A stretch of 64,000 bases of DNA from Natrinema sp. CBA1119 (GTDB lineage: Archaea > Halobacteriota > Halobacteria > Halobacteriales > Natrialbaceae): positions 3,658,001-3,722,000 of the forward strand of contig NZ_PDBS01000001.1 in NCBI RefSeq assembly GCF_002572525.1, read 5' to 3'. Below, piece by piece: positions 9,765 through 19,831 of the stretch. Each line of letters begins with the position of its first letter. The first letter of the stretch is position 1. The position numbers and the translations under genes are program-made. Below the pieces are notes generated by a model, which saw only the letters and a program-made list of their open reading frames with translations, had not been told where the DNA came from and made no database searches.

Positions 9765-9890
9765 TTCGATTCCGTTTGGAACCGCTCCTGAAGGGATGAC
9801 TTTGTCTGCGAACTCTCACTTTTGCCGTAAGAGATAATCCCGCTCCGTACTTCCTGGTTACTCGAGGGCTATGACCGAGAACGAGATCCG

Positions 9891-11357
9891 TTACCCCTTG
9901 ATGTTACACACGGGGAACGTCCGCGCGACTTTGTCGCCGATGCCGAGTTCGTCCGAGACGCGGACGACCTCGTCCACGTCCTTGTAGACGCCCGGCGCTT
10001 CCTCGGCAATCGTTGCTCCCGACTGGGCCTTGACGTAGATCGCCTGCTGGTCCTCGAGGTCCTGCTGGACGTCGCCGCCCCAGAACTCGTTTTTGGCCTG
10101 CGTGCGACTCATCAGCCGACCCGCACCGTGAGCGGTCGAGCCGAAGGTCAAATCCATCGAGTTCTCGCCGCCTCGGAGGACGTAGCTGCCCGCGCCCATG
10201 CTGCCGGGGATGATCACCGGTTGGCCGACATCGCGGTACGCCTTCGGAACCTCCGGGTGGCCGGCGGGGAACGCCCGCGTGGCACCCTTGCGGTGGACGT
10301 AGAGTTCGCGCTCCTCGCCGTCCTCGTTCACGGTGTGGGTCTCCTTCTTCGCGATGTTGTGTGCCACGTCGTACAGCAGGTCCATCTCCATCGACTCCCA
10401 GGATCGATCGAAGACGCGCTCGAAGACCTGCCGCGTGCGGTGCATGATCAGCTGCCGGTTGACCCACGCGAAGTTAATCGCCGCGTTCATCGCGCCGTAG
10501 TAGTCCTCGGCGAGTTGTGATCCCGCGGGCGCGGCCGCGAGTTCCTTGTCGGGCAACTGGTCCAACAGCCCCTTGTGTTGTTGCTCGATCTTCCGCAGGT
10601 AGTCGTTACAGGTCTGATGGCCCAGTCCGCGGGAGCCACAGTGGATCAACACGACGATCTGGTCTTCCTCGAGCCCGTAGGCCTCGCCCACGCCCGAATC
10701 GAAGACGTCGGTCACGCGCTGGACCTCGAGGAAGTGGTTCCCCGAGCCCAGCGAGCCGATCTGGTTCTTCCCGCGGTCCTTGGCCTTCTGACTCACTTTG
10801 TCCGGGTCCGCGCCCTCGCGCATCCCCTCGTCCTCGCAGTGCAGCAAGTCGTCCTCGACGGCGTGGCCGTTCTCGAGCGCCCAGTCGACGCCGCGGGCGA
10901 GGATTTCGTCGATCGTATCGACGCCGGCTTCGACGATGCCGCCCCCGCCGAGACCTGACGGGATGTTGGCGAATAGCGAGTCGACGAGCTCTTCCTCGTG
11001 ACCCTGTACCTCGTCGTAGGTCAGGTTCGTTCGCATCATCCGGACGCCGCAATTGATGTCATAGCCGACCGCTCCCGGCGAAATACAGCCGTTCTCGGCG
11101 TCGAGCGCGCCCACCCCGCCGACCGGGAAGCCGTATCCCTGGTGGGTGTCGGGCATACAGATCGCGTGGTTGGTTATTCCGGGCAAATGGGTCGTGTTTT
11201 TGATTTGCTCGAGGGAGTTGTCCTCCTTGATCTCCTCGAGCAGCGCTTTGCTCGCCAGTACCCGCGCCGGAACGCGCATGTCGCCCTCCTGGGGGATCTC
11301 CCAGACGTACTCGCGCACCCGCTCGAGCGTGATGCCGTTCGCGTCAAACGTGGTCAT
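9891..11357 (-). CDS. rtcB: tRNA-splicing ligase RtcB
   Basis: GTP- and Mn-dependent RNA ligase that joins 2',3'-cyclic phosphate to 5'-OH ends, mainly tRNA exon halves in archaea. 488 residues. Metal-binding D100 and C103 lie in GAVGYDINCGVR; further metal His residues lie in IHCGSRGLGHQ; the GMP-accepting His is in TAHGAGRLMSRTQA. The start at 11357 (MTTFDANGITLERV) begins the conserved fold. The archease gene lies 100 bases upstream on the same strand, its known cofactor. No intein is present. Confidence 0.96.
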   Translation of the reverse strand: MTTFDANGITLERVREYVWEIPQEGDMRVPARVLASKALLEEIKEDNSLEQIKNTTHLPGITNHAICMPDTHQGYGFPVGGVGALDAENGCISPGAVGYDINCGVRMMRTNLTYDEVQGHEEELVDSLFANIPSGLGGGGIVEAGVDTIDEILARGVDWALENGHAVEDDLLHCEDEGMREGADPDKVSQKAKDRGKNQIGSLGSGNHFLEVQRVTDVFDSGVGEAYGLEEDQIVVLIHCGSRGLGHQTCNDYLRKIEQQHKGLLDQLPDKELAAAPAGSQLAEDYYGAMNAAINFAWVNRQLIMHRTRQVFERVFDRSWESMEMDLLYDVAHNIAKKETHTVNEDGEERELYVHRKGATRAFPAGHPEVPKAYRDVGQPVIIPGSMGAGSYVLRGGENSMDLTFGSTAHGAGRLMSRTQAKNEFWGGDVQQDLEDQQAIYVKAQSGATIAEEAPGVYKDVDEVVRVSDELGIGDKVARTFPVCNIKG

Positions 11358-11457
11358 ACGCGAAACTCGGACCGCAGTGATGAAAGATGTTCGTCTCGCG
11401 TCGCGGATTAGGATCCTCCCGGCGGTCGATTCTCGCGTCGCCGGATCCACCGACCGG

Positions 11458-11889
11458 TCAGACGTCGAAGACGACGTACGCCTCCCAGCCGTCGTCGGTT
11501 CGCTCGAGGCGCATCTCCGAATACGTCACCGCTTTTACTTCTCGTGCGTCGATCTCGGCGAGTGGGACGCCGCGTGCGCTGGCCTCGAGACGGAACGCCT
11601 CGGACCCGTCAGCCGACTCGGTGACTTCGATCGACTCGACCCGATGGTCGACGGGGAGTTCCACTCGAGTGTCTCGCAGGTAGATCAGTTCGTCGAGGTA
11701 GTCGAACAACAGCGCCTCGCGGTTCTCCGCGGTCACGGTCACCGAAAACCGATCGCCGGCCTCGTCCGGAATCTCGTCGCACGACGCGGCCGCGAGGCCG
11801 TCGGCTACCGAGCCGAAAACCGCCTCGAGCGATTCGCCGGTCGCCGAGACCGCGATATCGGCCGTATGATCGCGGAGTTCGAATCCCAT
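11458..11889 (-). CDS. Archease, RtcB activating factor
   Basis: 143 residues, the normal archease length. The N-terminal metal-binding motif is DHTADIAV and the C-terminal part has REVKAVTYSEMRLE. In characterised systems archease speeds RtcB guanylylation and allows multiple turnover. It is placed directly ahead of rtcB on the same strand, and the two are probably cotranscribed. Confidence 0.93.
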   Translation of the reverse strand: MGFELRDHTADIAVSATGESLEAVFGSVADGLAAASCDEIPDEAGDRFSVTVTAENREALLFDYLDELIYLRDTRVELPVDHRVESIEVTESADGSEAFRLEASARGVPLAEIDAREVKAVTYSEMRLERTDDGWEAYVVFDV

Positions 11890-12067
11890 GTCGAATTGGG
11901 ATTTTACGTCCGGCCCCCTATGTCCGTCGTTTCGGCCCCATCGCCCGCAGATTCTTCTGGTCGGGAATCACGTTCAGGTGGAACTGCCAGCGAATACATT
12001 GCTGTCTGACGTTCCGGAGCGTTGACTGCCGGTGGAATTATATTGGCGACGATGGTATACTGTGGTA

Positions 12068-12544
12068 GTGAGCGTCAACATCGACAGTCGCGTCGTCGCC
12101 CCGGGGAGCGACGATTACGTCGACGAAGCCTGGCAGCTAAAGGAGGAGATCAACCGTCAGGAGGATGTGCTCAAACAGCGGTACGACTTCTTTACTGATG
12201 CGTATCGCCGGTCGAAGGTACACTGTTACGTCCAAGACAGCGACCTCGTCGGATTCGCCGCCGTTCGACGCGACGGGTACATTCTCTTTCTGGCCGTGGA
12301 CCCCGATTTCCGCGGCCAGGGCGTCGGCAAACGGCTCGTCGCCCACGTCGCGGAGGACCACGATACGATTACGTGTCACGCCCGGACGAGCAACGAAAAC
12401 GCGTTACAGTTCTACGAGTATCTCGGCTTCGAGATCAAACGGCGGATCGACGACTATTACGAGGACGGCGGCGACGCCTACTACCTGAAACTCGGCTCGG
12501 ATGTCGGTATCGCCGATCGGATTTCCGACCTGATCCGGCGGTAA
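12068..12544 (+). CDS. GNAT-family N-acetyltransferase
   Basis: 158 residues. The acetyl-CoA binding loop is VDPDFRGQGVGKRLVAHV, followed by HARTSNENALQFYEYLGFE, the typical GNAT C-terminal part. The substrate is unknown. The GTG at 12068 (SVNIDSRVV) is preferred over nearby GTG and upstream ATG codons because a TTATATT box lies roughly 30 bases before it. It is divergent from archease and is followed by priS on the same strand. Confidence 0.8.
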   Translation: MSVNIDSRVVAPGSDDYVDEAWQLKEEINRQEDVLKQRYDFFTDAYRRSKVHCYVQDSDLVGFAAVRRDGYILFLAVDPDFRGQGVGKRLVAHVAEDHDTITCHARTSNENALQFYEYLGFEIKRRIDDYYEDGGDAYYLKLGSDVGIADRISDLIRR

Positions 12545-12667
12545 CGAGCGGATCGGTTGCGAACCGGACCCGGTTTGTATTCAGTTTTTCACCCGCCGTT
12601 CGCGAAGGCTCGATTGTCGCTTCATTCGGCAGGATTATACACCCCCACCGACGACTACTCGAAGCGC

Positions 12668-13843
12668 ATGGAGGAGCGAACGAGGGCCTATCTTCGGGGG
12701 CGATTCCGCGATCACTACCGGCGGACAGAGATCACGCCACCGCCCGCGGCCAACGAACGCGAGTGGGGGTTCATCCCCTGGACGGACGGTCCCGACACGA
12801 CGATGGTCCGCCACCGTTCGCTCCTCGAGCTGGGCGATCTCTCGGAGTTTCTCGTCCGAAAGCGCCCGCGACACGTGTATTTCTCCGCGGGCCGGTTTCG
12901 CGATCCCGGCGCGAGTTCGATGAGCGAGAAGGACTGGCAGTCCGCGGATCTCGTCTTCGACCTCGACGCCGACCACTTGCCGAGCGTCACGCTCGGCGAG
13001 GACACGTACGCCGAGATGCTCGCGAAGTGCAAGGACGCCCTGTTTCGACTGCTCGAGTTCCTCGAGGATGACTTCGCGTTCGAGGACCTCGAGATCGTCT
13101 TTTCGGGGGGCCGCGGCTATCACGTTCACGTCCGGGACAAAAACGTCCTGCACTTAGAGCGGGAACACCGCCGTGAAATCGTCGACTACGTCCGCGGCAT
13201 CGGCCTCGAGTACGACGAACTGATCGAGACCGAGACCGTCGCCGGATTGGGTCGGAAGACACCCACGGAGCGACGCACCCTGCAGATCGAGGGTGGCTGG
13301 GGCGCTCGGACGCACGACCACTTCATGGCCTTCGTCGATGAACTGCTCGAACTCGAGGAGGACGACGCCCTCGAGCGCTTGCAGGAGTTCGACGGCATCG
13401 GCGAGGGGAAGGCAGCGGCCACGCTGAACGCGGCCCGCAACAATCGGGAGCAACTCGAGGCCGGCAACGTGACCGTCCACACTGCAGTCTCGCAGTTGGC
13501 CGAACGGTTCGCGAGTCAGGCCGTCGAGCGGGACAACGCGCCCATCGACGAGCCGGTCACCACCGACACGAACCGCCTCATTCGCCTGCCCGGGAGCCTC
13601 CACGGCGGGAGCGGGCTGAAAACGGTCCGCCTCGAGCGCGACGAGATCGCAGACTTCGATCCGCTCGTCGACGCCGTCCCCGAGACGTTCACGGGCCACG
13701 AGATCACCGTCGACGTCACCGACGGCGGGGAGATCGAACTCGGTGGGGATAGCTTTACGGTCTCCGAGGGAGACCAGTCACTACCCGAGTACGTTGCCGT
13801 GTTCCTGATGGCACGCGGCCGCGCCGAGAAGGAGAAAGAATGA
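12668..13843 (+). CDS. priS: DNA primase small (catalytic) subunit PriS
   Basis: Archaeal/eukaryotic-type primase catalytic subunit, 391 residues. The catalytic acid pair is D98 and D100 in VFDLDADH; the nucleotide-binding site includes VFSGGRGYHVHV and the later NRLIRLPGSLHGG. It works with PriL to make primers at the fork. The ATG at 12668 begins MEERTRAYLRGRF; the TTATAC box lies about 33 bases upstream. It overlaps the next gene by 4 bases, so PriS and GINS are translationally coupled. Confidence 0.96.
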   Translation: MEERTRAYLRGRFRDHYRRTEITPPPAANEREWGFIPWTDGPDTTMVRHRSLLELGDLSEFLVRKRPRHVYFSAGRFRDPGASSMSEKDWQSADLVFDLDADHLPSVTLGEDTYAEMLAKCKDALFRLLEFLEDDFAFEDLEIVFSGGRGYHVHVRDKNVLHLEREHRREIVDYVRGIGLEYDELIETETVAGLGRKTPTERRTLQIEGGWGARTHDHFMAFVDELLELEEDDALERLQEFDGIGEGKAAATLNAARNNREQLEAGNVTVHTAVSQLAERFASQAVERDNAPIDEPVTTDTNRLIRLPGSLHGGSGLKTVRLERDEIADFDPLVDAVPETFTGHEITVDVTDGGEIELGGDSFTVSEGDQSLPEYVAVFLMARGRAEKEKE

Positions 13844-14823
13844 ATCTAGACGAGTTGCGTTCGGTCCAGAGCAAGGAGCGCCAGAAGGATAGCCTCCAGA
13901 ATCTGCGCCCCTCGTTCTACCAGGAGGTCGGCGACTACATCGCCGACCTCGAGGACGAACGCGACCGCGCCGCCGAGCGGGCCGATAACCCCTTTTCCGC
14001 GCCCGAGGTCGGCCAGCTGACCGACGAGATCGAGACCGCGAAGGACGTCGTCGAGGCGATCTACGAGCGACGGATGGGAAAACTCGTCAAGCAGGCTAGC
14101 CTCGCCGCGGCCGGCATGGCGGCCGACGACGAGGGGCTGACGGCGGAAGAAGCCGACCTCTTCGACGATCTCGTCGACCGAATCGGCTCGAACAAGACGC
14201 GCGTCCTTGACGTCCTCGAGGGTGCCGAAGGTGGCGCTGCCGGTTCGGGGACCGACGCAGCCACGGCGACCGATACCGGACCGACACCGGCCGGTGAGTC
14301 CGGTGATCCGGCGGGCCGGCCCGGAGAACAGTCATCCGGCCGATCGCCCGCGGACGACGCTCCATCGGTACCGCCCGAAGATCGATCGACGGACGCCGAT
14401 CCCGCCGCCGACGTGGATCCGGGGACGGGGGACTCCGGTGGCGTCTCCCCTGCGGACGTCATGGGTGGAGAGGGGCTGGGCGGAGACGGTCCGGGCGAAG
14501 ACGGTCCACCGGTCGACGAGGCGGACCGAACCGATGGAAACGACGCACCGGATCCGACGACCGCCCGACAGGATCAGTCAGCGGACGGCCCCGGCTCGAA
14601 TGCCGGCCCCGATTCGGAACCGACGGGGTCCGCCGCCGATTCCGGTGCCGGCGGGCAGGCCGACGATGTCGATCGCACGACCGTCAGGATCACCAGCGAT
14701 ATCGGCGACATTCTCGGCGTCGACGACCGCGAGTACACCCTGAGCAGCGATGACGTCGTCACGCTCCCGGAGCAAAACGCCGCCCCTCTCGTCGATCGGG
14801 AAGCTGCCGAGCGCCTCGAGTGA
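13840..14823 (+). CDS. Archaeal GINS subunit (Gins51/Gins15 type)
   Basis: 327 residues. The N-terminal alpha-helical A domain (about 1-125; LRPSFYQEVGDYIADLE) matches archaeal GINS, and the C-terminal 50 residues (TVRITSDIGDILGVDDREYTL...VVTLP) form the small B domain. Between them lies a long disordered Asp/Gly/Pro-rich linker of about 140 residues. GINS bridges the MCM helicase and Cdc45/RecJ at the fork. The overlap with priS is the common archaeal arrangement and supports the call. Confidence 0.85.
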   Translation: MNLDELRSVQSKERQKDSLQNLRPSFYQEVGDYIADLEDERDRAAERADNPFSAPEVGQLTDEIETAKDVVEAIYERRMGKLVKQASLAAAGMAADDEGLTAEEADLFDDLVDRIGSNKTRVLDVLEGAEGGAAGSGTDAATATDTGPTPAGESGDPAGRPGEQSSGRSPADDAPSVPPEDRSTDADPAADVDPGTGDSGGVSPADVMGGEGLGGDGPGEDGPPVDEADRTDGNDAPDPTTARQDQSADGPGSNAGPDSEPTGSAADSGAGGQADDVDRTTVRITSDIGDILGVDDREYTLSSDDVVTLPEQNAAPLVDREAAERLE

Positions 14824-14932
14824 GCGCACCTCGAGCCCCACTATGATGGACGGTTTCGTCGCGACGACTCGCTCTTCGCGGACCCCAGTGTGAAATCGCA
14901 ACGCATACATGAGCGCTCGCTAACTCCCGTGC

Positions 14933-15406
14933 ATGCTCGATGTCGGCGACGAGGCACCGGAGTTCGAACTGCTCAATCAACACGGCGAGACGGTCAGGCG
15001 CTCCGATTTCGAGGGGCAGCGACTCGTCGTCTACTTCTACCCTCGTGCCAACACCGAGGGCTGTACGACCGAGGCCTGCGGGTTCAACGACGCGCTCTCG
15101 CAACTCGCGGACCGCGACGCCGCGGTCGTCGGGATCAGCGACGATCCGGTCGACGACCTCGCGGACTTCGCGGCCGACTACGATCTCGAGTTCGATTTAC
15201 TGTCCGACGAATTCGGCGAAGTCGCGACGCTGTATGACTCCTACGGCGAGAAAAAGATGTTCGGCAACACCTTCGACGGCGTCTTCCGGAACACCTACCT
15301 CGTCGGTCCGGACGGACGGATCGAAGCGGTGTACGAAGGGGTCTCCCCTGAGGGCCACGCCGACGAGGTACTGGCGGATCTCGAACCGGTCGACGTCACA
15401 CACTGA
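14933..15406 (+). CDS. bcp: Peroxiredoxin, BCP/PrxQ family
   Basis: Thiol peroxidase that reduces hydrogen peroxide and organic peroxides, 157 residues. The active-site region is FYPRANTEGCTTEACGF, with the peroxidatic Cys44 and the resolving Cys49 five residues later, as in Escherichia coli BCP. The later GVFRNTYLVGPDGRI strand is also typical. It is a single gene on the plus strand, 109 bases after gins51. Confidence 0.92.
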   Translation: MLDVGDEAPEFELLNQHGETVRRSDFEGQRLVVYFYPRANTEGCTTEACGFNDALSQLADRDAAVVGISDDPVDDLADFAADYDLEFDLLSDEFGEVATLYDSYGEKKMFGNTFDGVFRNTYLVGPDGRIEAVYEGVSPEGHADEVLADLEPVDVTH

Positions 15407-15630
15407 GGAAGCCGCTTGCGAGTTGGCTGAATCACGCAGCCCACCCTCGCTATCCACCGGGGACCGCATGCAGGGTTCAGAGACTGTGCTCACGAGTGCT
15501 GGCCATCAGCAGAAGTACACCCAGAACCTGTGACCGGCAGAACACTCGACGGTCGTATGATCGCCGTAGAGTGTGACGGATCGTCTGACCTCGAGTACTA
15601 CGTCTCCGTCCGGAACCGAAATGGTCGTTT

Positions 15631-15638
15631 CCTGCTCG
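15631..15638 (+). repeat. IS66 target-site duplication, left copy
   Basis: CCTGCTCG directly before the left inverted repeat; identical to 17223-17230. Eight bases is the known duplication length of IS66 elements. Confidence 0.85.
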
Positions 15639-17222
15639 GTACGTGTTTAGCCCGAGCTAATTTCGGTACTGTCTCGTAGGAAGCGTTCAACGGACACGAT
15701 ATGAACAGGCAGCAGACATCGGATACGACTCTCAGGGATGGGCTCCACTGCGGAGCCCATCCCGTTGCCTCTGCTGTCATAACTCGTTGGTGGAGTCTGT
15801 GAACGCAGACGATTTCACCAAAGAAGAGCTCCTTTCTCGACTTCTTCAACTTGAACAACAAGTCGAAGAACTTCAACAGGAAGTCGATCAGAAGGACGAG
15901 CGGATAGAAGAACTCGAAACACGTCTTCGCAAGTACGAAAATCCGCACACGCCACCCAGTAAGCGACGGTCGGGGACTGACGAGTCCCCGACCTCGCAGG
16001 ACGACGAAGACGAGAATGTTCGAACCGACGGCGGCACTCCTGGACGGAAGGACGGTCATGATCCAGAGTGGCGTGTAACAGCTGGTCCCGACAAAGAGAT
16101 CGAAGTCACCCGTGACTGTTGTCCCGAATGTGGCAAACACTTCGACGAGTCGGTGGGCGTCAGCCCCCGACTCGTTGAGGAGGTTCCTGATCCGCAGCCT
16201 CCTGAAGTCACCCAGTACAACCGCCACTGCTACCAGTGCGACTCTTGTGGAACAGAAACTGTTGCTACACACCCCGACTGCCCCAATGAGGGGCAGTTCG
16301 GGGTGAACGTCATCTCTCAAGCAGCACTTTCTCGGTACGATCACCGCCTTCCCTACCGGAAAATCGCTGATCGCTTCGAGCAACTGCACGGGCTAGAACT
16401 CTCAGGCGCGTCCGCGTGGCACGCGACCGAGCGCGCTGCGCGCGCCGGTCGCTACGAATATGAACAGATTCGAAGACAGATTCAGCAAGCAGAGATCGTT
16501 CACGTCGACGAAACTGGTATCAAACGCGAGGGTGAGCAAGCGTGGATCTGGACGTTTCGGACGAGAGAGCACACACTGTACGCCGTAAGAGAAAGTCGTG
16601 GGAGCGATGTCCCCGCGGAAGTCCTCGGAGAGGACTTCGCGGGAACGGTCATCTGCGATGGGTGGACGGCGTATCCAGCGTTCACCAGTAATCTTCAGCG
16701 GTGCTGGGCACATCTTCTCCGGGAAGCCGAGGACATTGCTAGTGACCACGAGGAGGCAGAGCCGGTTCACCGGTATCTCAAACAGATGTTCGTCGGTCTC
16801 CAGTCGTGGCTGGAGACCGACCCGAGTCCTCGTGAGAGAGCACAGATGCACCGATCATGCCAGAACGGGCTTAGATCGCTCGTTGAGCGGTCAGTAACCG
16901 ACGAAACAGTGGCAACACTACTCGGGAAGATCGAAGGAGGGATCGACCACTGGCTCACCTTCGTCGGTGAGCCAGCGGTCTCCCAGACGAACAACGCAGC
17001 TGAGAACGCACTGCGTGAACCAGTCGTTCTCCGGAAAATCATCGGCACACTCCGTAACGACCGAGGTATGTTCGTTCACGAGACGCTCTTGTCCCTGCTG
17101 GCGACATGGCGCCAGCAGGGACGCAATCCCTACGAAGAACTTCGTCGAGTCGTCAGCAACAATGAGATGATCTTACGGGCTCACGCTGTGCCGGCTGTCG
17201 AGACTTCGGGGTAAACACATAC
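15639..17222 (+). mobile_element. Complete IS66-family insertion sequence
   Basis: A 1584-bp element with one transposase gene. The ends are imperfect inverted repeats: left GTACGTGTTTAGCCCGAGC, right (read inward) GTATGTGTTTACCCCGAAG. It is flanked by an exact 8-bp direct repeat. Matched ends, an intact transposase and an intact duplication suggest a recent, possibly active insertion. The small accessory orfs tnpA and tnpB of bacterial IS66 are not present, so it is a single-gene type. Confidence 0.85.
15790..17214 (+). CDS. IS66-family DDE transposase (TnpC type)
   Basis: 474 residues. Order: an N-terminal Leu/Gln/Glu coiled coil (about 5-50), a disordered charged linker, a zinc-binding region (CCPECGKHF; CYQCDSCG) and the DDE catalytic core with Asp in VHVDETGIKR, Asp in VICDGWTAYP and Glu in TNNAAENALRE. 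The GTG at 15790 is chosen; a TTG one codon earlier is also possible. The gene fills the element, ending 8 bases before its right end. Confidence 0.92.
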   Translation: MESVNADDFTKEELLSRLLQLEQQVEELQQEVDQKDERIEELETRLRKYENPHTPPSKRRSGTDESPTSQDDEDENVRTDGGTPGRKDGHDPEWRVTAGPDKEIEVTRDCCPECGKHFDESVGVSPRLVEEVPDPQPPEVTQYNRHCYQCDSCGTETVATHPDCPNEGQFGVNVISQAALSRYDHRLPYRKIADRFEQLHGLELSGASAWHATERAARAGRYEYEQIRRQIQQAEIVHVDETGIKREGEQAWIWTFRTREHTLYAVRESRGSDVPAEVLGEDFAGTVICDGWTAYPAFTSNLQRCWAHLLREAEDIASDHEEAEPVHRYLKQMFVGLQSWLETDPSPRERAQMHRSCQNGLRSLVERSVTDETVATLLGKIEGGIDHWLTFVGEPAVSQTNNAAENALREPVVLRKIIGTLRNDRGMFVHETLLSLLATWRQQGRNPYEELRRVVSNNEMILRAHAVPAVETSG

Positions 17223-17230
17223 CCTGCTCG
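17223..17230 (+). repeat. IS66 target-site duplication, right copy
   Basis: CCTGCTCG directly after the right inverted repeat, identical to 15631-15638. Confidence 0.85.
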
Positions 17231-17569
17231 CAGTATGGACACGGTATCGCCGCAATCTTTTGGTTTTGTGTCGTCGCCATCGTTATTCACCCATTTTGGC
17301 CGCCATATGATCGAAGACGTCCGTGTGCTCCTCGTGCGGGCTAAAGAGGATGAACTCCTCAGCTCCGCTTTGGATTGATGCATTGGAATCGGCTCGCGTT
17401 CCGCTGGGAGAGCTACGAGCGAACGGAATATGTAGGTCCCTCGTGGTACGCTGCCAGTCGCTGACCGCCGTGCAGACGATGACCGGCGGTCACCGACTGC
17501 AAGCGGGGACGATTACTCGTAAAGAAGAATTGCTAGTCGCGGACCGAACGACGGCTGCGGCCGTCAACC
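17231..17569. other. Intergenic region after the IS66 element
   Basis: About 340 bases between the IS and the end of the CDC48 gene. No gene is supported. It may hold remains of whatever the element disrupted, but the frames are broken by stops. Confidence 0.4.
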
Positions 17570-19831
17570 TTACTGGAAGGTGCGGCCGAGCTGTTCGTCC
17601 TGGCCCGGTTCGGCCTGCTGGAACTCCTCTTCGAGCTCCTCGTACTGTTCCCGGGTTTCGGGGGCGACGCTCGGGTTAACCTCCTCGAGCGCGTGCTCGA
17701 AGTGGTCGCGGCTGATGCGGACGTTCCCGATGGTGTCGGCCATCTCCTCGGGGTCGACCGAGTTGATGAACTCGCGGCTGGCGGCCATCGAGGCCTCGCG
17801 GCAGACCGCTTCGATGTCGGCACCGACGTAGCCGTCCGTCCGACCGGCGAGCCACTCGAGGTCGACCGATTCGGCCAGCGGCTTGTCGCGGGTGTGGACC
17901 TCGAAGATAGCCTTACGAGCGTCCTCGTCGGGGACCGGCACGTGGACGTGGCGGTCGAGTCGACCGGGACGGAGCAGGGCGCTGTCGATCAGGTCCGGCC
18001 GGTTGGTCGTGGCGATCACGACGACGTCCTCGAGTTCCTCGAGGCCGTCCAGTTCCGTCAGGAGCTGGGAGACGACGCGTTCGCCGACGCCGGAGTCGCC
18101 CTGACGCTGGCCGCGTTCGCCCGCGATCGAGTCGATCTCGTCGAAGAAGATCACGGTCGGTGCGTTCGACCGCGCCTTCTCGAAGACCTCGCGGACGCCC
18201 TTCTCGGACTCCCCGACGTACTTGTTCAGCAGTTCGGGGCCCTTGATCGAGATGAAGTTCGACTGGGCCTCGTTGGCGACGGCCTTGGCGAGCAGGGTCT
18301 TCCCCGTGCCCGGCGGGCCGTACATGAGGACGCCCTTGGCGGCCTGCATGTCCATCTGCTCGAACACCTCGGGGTAGTCGAGCGGCCACTGGATCGTCTC
18401 GCGGAGCTGCTCTTTGGTATCGCCCAGCCCGCCGACGTCGTTCCAGGTGACGTCGGGGACCTCGACGAAGACCTCGCGCATCGCGGAGGGCTGGATGCCC
18501 TTGAGCGCCTCCTTGAAGTCCCGTTCGGAGACCTCCAACGACTCGAGGATGTCGGCGTCGATCTCCTCGGACTCGAGGTCGAGTTCGGGGCGGATGCGAC
18601 GGAGCGCGTTCATCGCGCTCTCGCGGGCCAGCGACTCGAGGTCGGCACCGACGAAGCCGTGGGTGTTCTCGGCGTACTGATCGAGGTCGATCTCCTCGTC
18701 CAGGGGCATCCCGCGGGTGTGGACCTGCAGGATTTCCTTGCGGCCCTCCTTGTCGGGAACGCCGATCTCGATCTCGCGGTCGAAGCGACCGCCGCGCCGG
18801 AGCGCGGGATCGATCGCGTCGACGCGGTTGGTCGCGGCGATGACCGTGACGCGGCCCCGTTCCTCGAGGCCGTCCATCAGGCTGAGCAGTTGGGCGACGA
18901 CACGTCGTTCGACGTCACCGCCGGCCTCTTCACGTTTGGCGGCGATGGAATCGAGTTCGTCGATGAAGACGATCGCGGGAGCGTTCTCTTCGGCGTCCTC
19001 GAAGACCTCCCGGAGTTTCTCTTCGCTCTCGCCGTAGTACTTCGACATGATCTCCGGCCCGGAGATCGTCTCGAAGTGGGCGTCGATCTCGTTTGCGACG
19101 GCCTTGGCCATCAGGGTCTTCCCCGTGCCCGGCGGGCCGTGCAGGAGGACGCCCTTCGGCGGCTCGATGCCCAGCTGTTGGAACAGCTCGGGGTGGCGCA
19201 TCGGCAGTTCGATCATCTCTCGGACCTGGTCGAGTTCGTCGTCCAGGCCGCCGATGTCCTCGTAGGCGACGTTCGGGACGCCCTCCGCGGACGCACCGCC
19301 GCCGGATTGGACCTGCTCAGCGGGCGTCTCGGAAATTTCGATGCTCGTCGAGTCCGTGATGACGACGGTACCCGACGGTGAGGTGCTCGCGATCTTCAGC
19401 GGAACCGACTGACCGGAGCTGGCCATGGGCCCGAACGAGAGCGAGAACGGTACCGTCTGGCCCTCGGTAACGGCCTGCCCGCTCAGCTTGTCGCGGACGA
19501 GCGGCCCGATGTCACCGCGGATCCGCAGGTTCTGTGGCAGCGCCACGGTGACCGATTTGGCGGGTTTGACGTCAGCGGGTTCGATGGTGACGTTGTCGTC
19601 GATCCCGACGTCGGCCTCCTGACGCAGGCGGCCGTCGATCCGGACGATACCGCGCCCCTCGTCTTCGGGGTAGCCGGGCCAGACGCGAGCGACAGCCTGT
19701 GCCTCGCTCTTGCCCTTGATGACGATGTAGTCCCCGTTCTCGAGGTCGAGTTCGTTCATGGAGACGCGGTCGATCGCGGCCAGTCCGCGGCCGGCGTCTT
19801 TCTGTTTCAGTGGTTTGACAGTGAGTTTCAT
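17570..19831 (-). CDS. CDC48/p97-family AAA ATPase
   Basis: 753-residue unfoldase that extracts and unfolds proteins, probably feeding the proteasome. The N-terminal double-psi barrel (1-90) and CDC48 domain 2 (about 100-175) are followed by the D1 ATPase (Walker A GPPGTGKT at 232-239, Walker [10 protein letters not shown]) and the D2 ATPase (Walker A 505-512, Walker [10 protein letters not shown]). The C-terminus is acidic and Gln-rich. The start overlaps by 4 bases the stop of a small Hsp20-like gene, so the two form an operon. Confidence 0.95.
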   Translation of the reverse strand: MKLTVKPLKQKDAGRGLAAIDRVSMNELDLENGDYIVIKGKSEAQAVARVWPGYPEDEGRGIVRIDGRLRQEADVGIDDNVTIEPADVKPAKSVTVALPQNLRIRGDIGPLVRDKLSGQAVTEGQTVPFSLSFGPMASSGQSVPLKIASTSPSGTVVITDSTSIEISETPAEQVQSGGGASAEGVPNVAYEDIGGLDDELDQVREMIELPMRHPELFQQLGIEPPKGVLLHGPPGTGKTLMAKAVANEIDAHFETISGPEIMSKYYGESEEKLREVFEDAEENAPAIVFIDELDSIAAKREEAGGDVERRVVAQLLSLMDGLEERGRVTVIAATNRVDAIDPALRRGGRFDREIEIGVPDKEGRKEILQVHTRGMPLDEEIDLDQYAENTHGFVGADLESLARESAMNALRRIRPELDLESEEIDADILESLEVSERDFKEALKGIQPSAMREVFVEVPDVTWNDVGGLGDTKEQLRETIQWPLDYPEVFEQMDMQAAKGVLMYGPPGTGKTLLAKAVANEAQSNFISIKGPELLNKYVGESEKGVREVFEKARSNAPTVIFFDEIDSIAGERGQRQGDSGVGERVVSQLLTELDGLEELEDVVVIATTNRPDLIDSALLRPGRLDRHVHVPVPDEDARKAIFEVHTRDKPLAESVDLEWLAGRTDGYVGADIEAVCREASMAASREFINSVDPEEMADTIGNVRISRDHFEHALEEVNPSVAPETREQYEELEEEFQQAEPGQDEQLGRTFQ

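Larger units (their letters stand above)
15557..17310 (+). pseudogene. Short open frame interrupted by the IS66 element
   Basis: Removing the IS66 element and one copy of its target duplication joins an ATG frame at 15557 to sequence after 17230, giving a 53-residue reading frame that ends at 17308-17310. I recognise no family in it, so the site may have been intergenic. It is listed only to document the insertion target. Confidence 0.2.

Noticed and set aside
17693-19381. 562-codon open frame opposite CDC48
   Set aside because: Shadow of the CDC48 gene; the composition mirrors the other strand and no family is seen.
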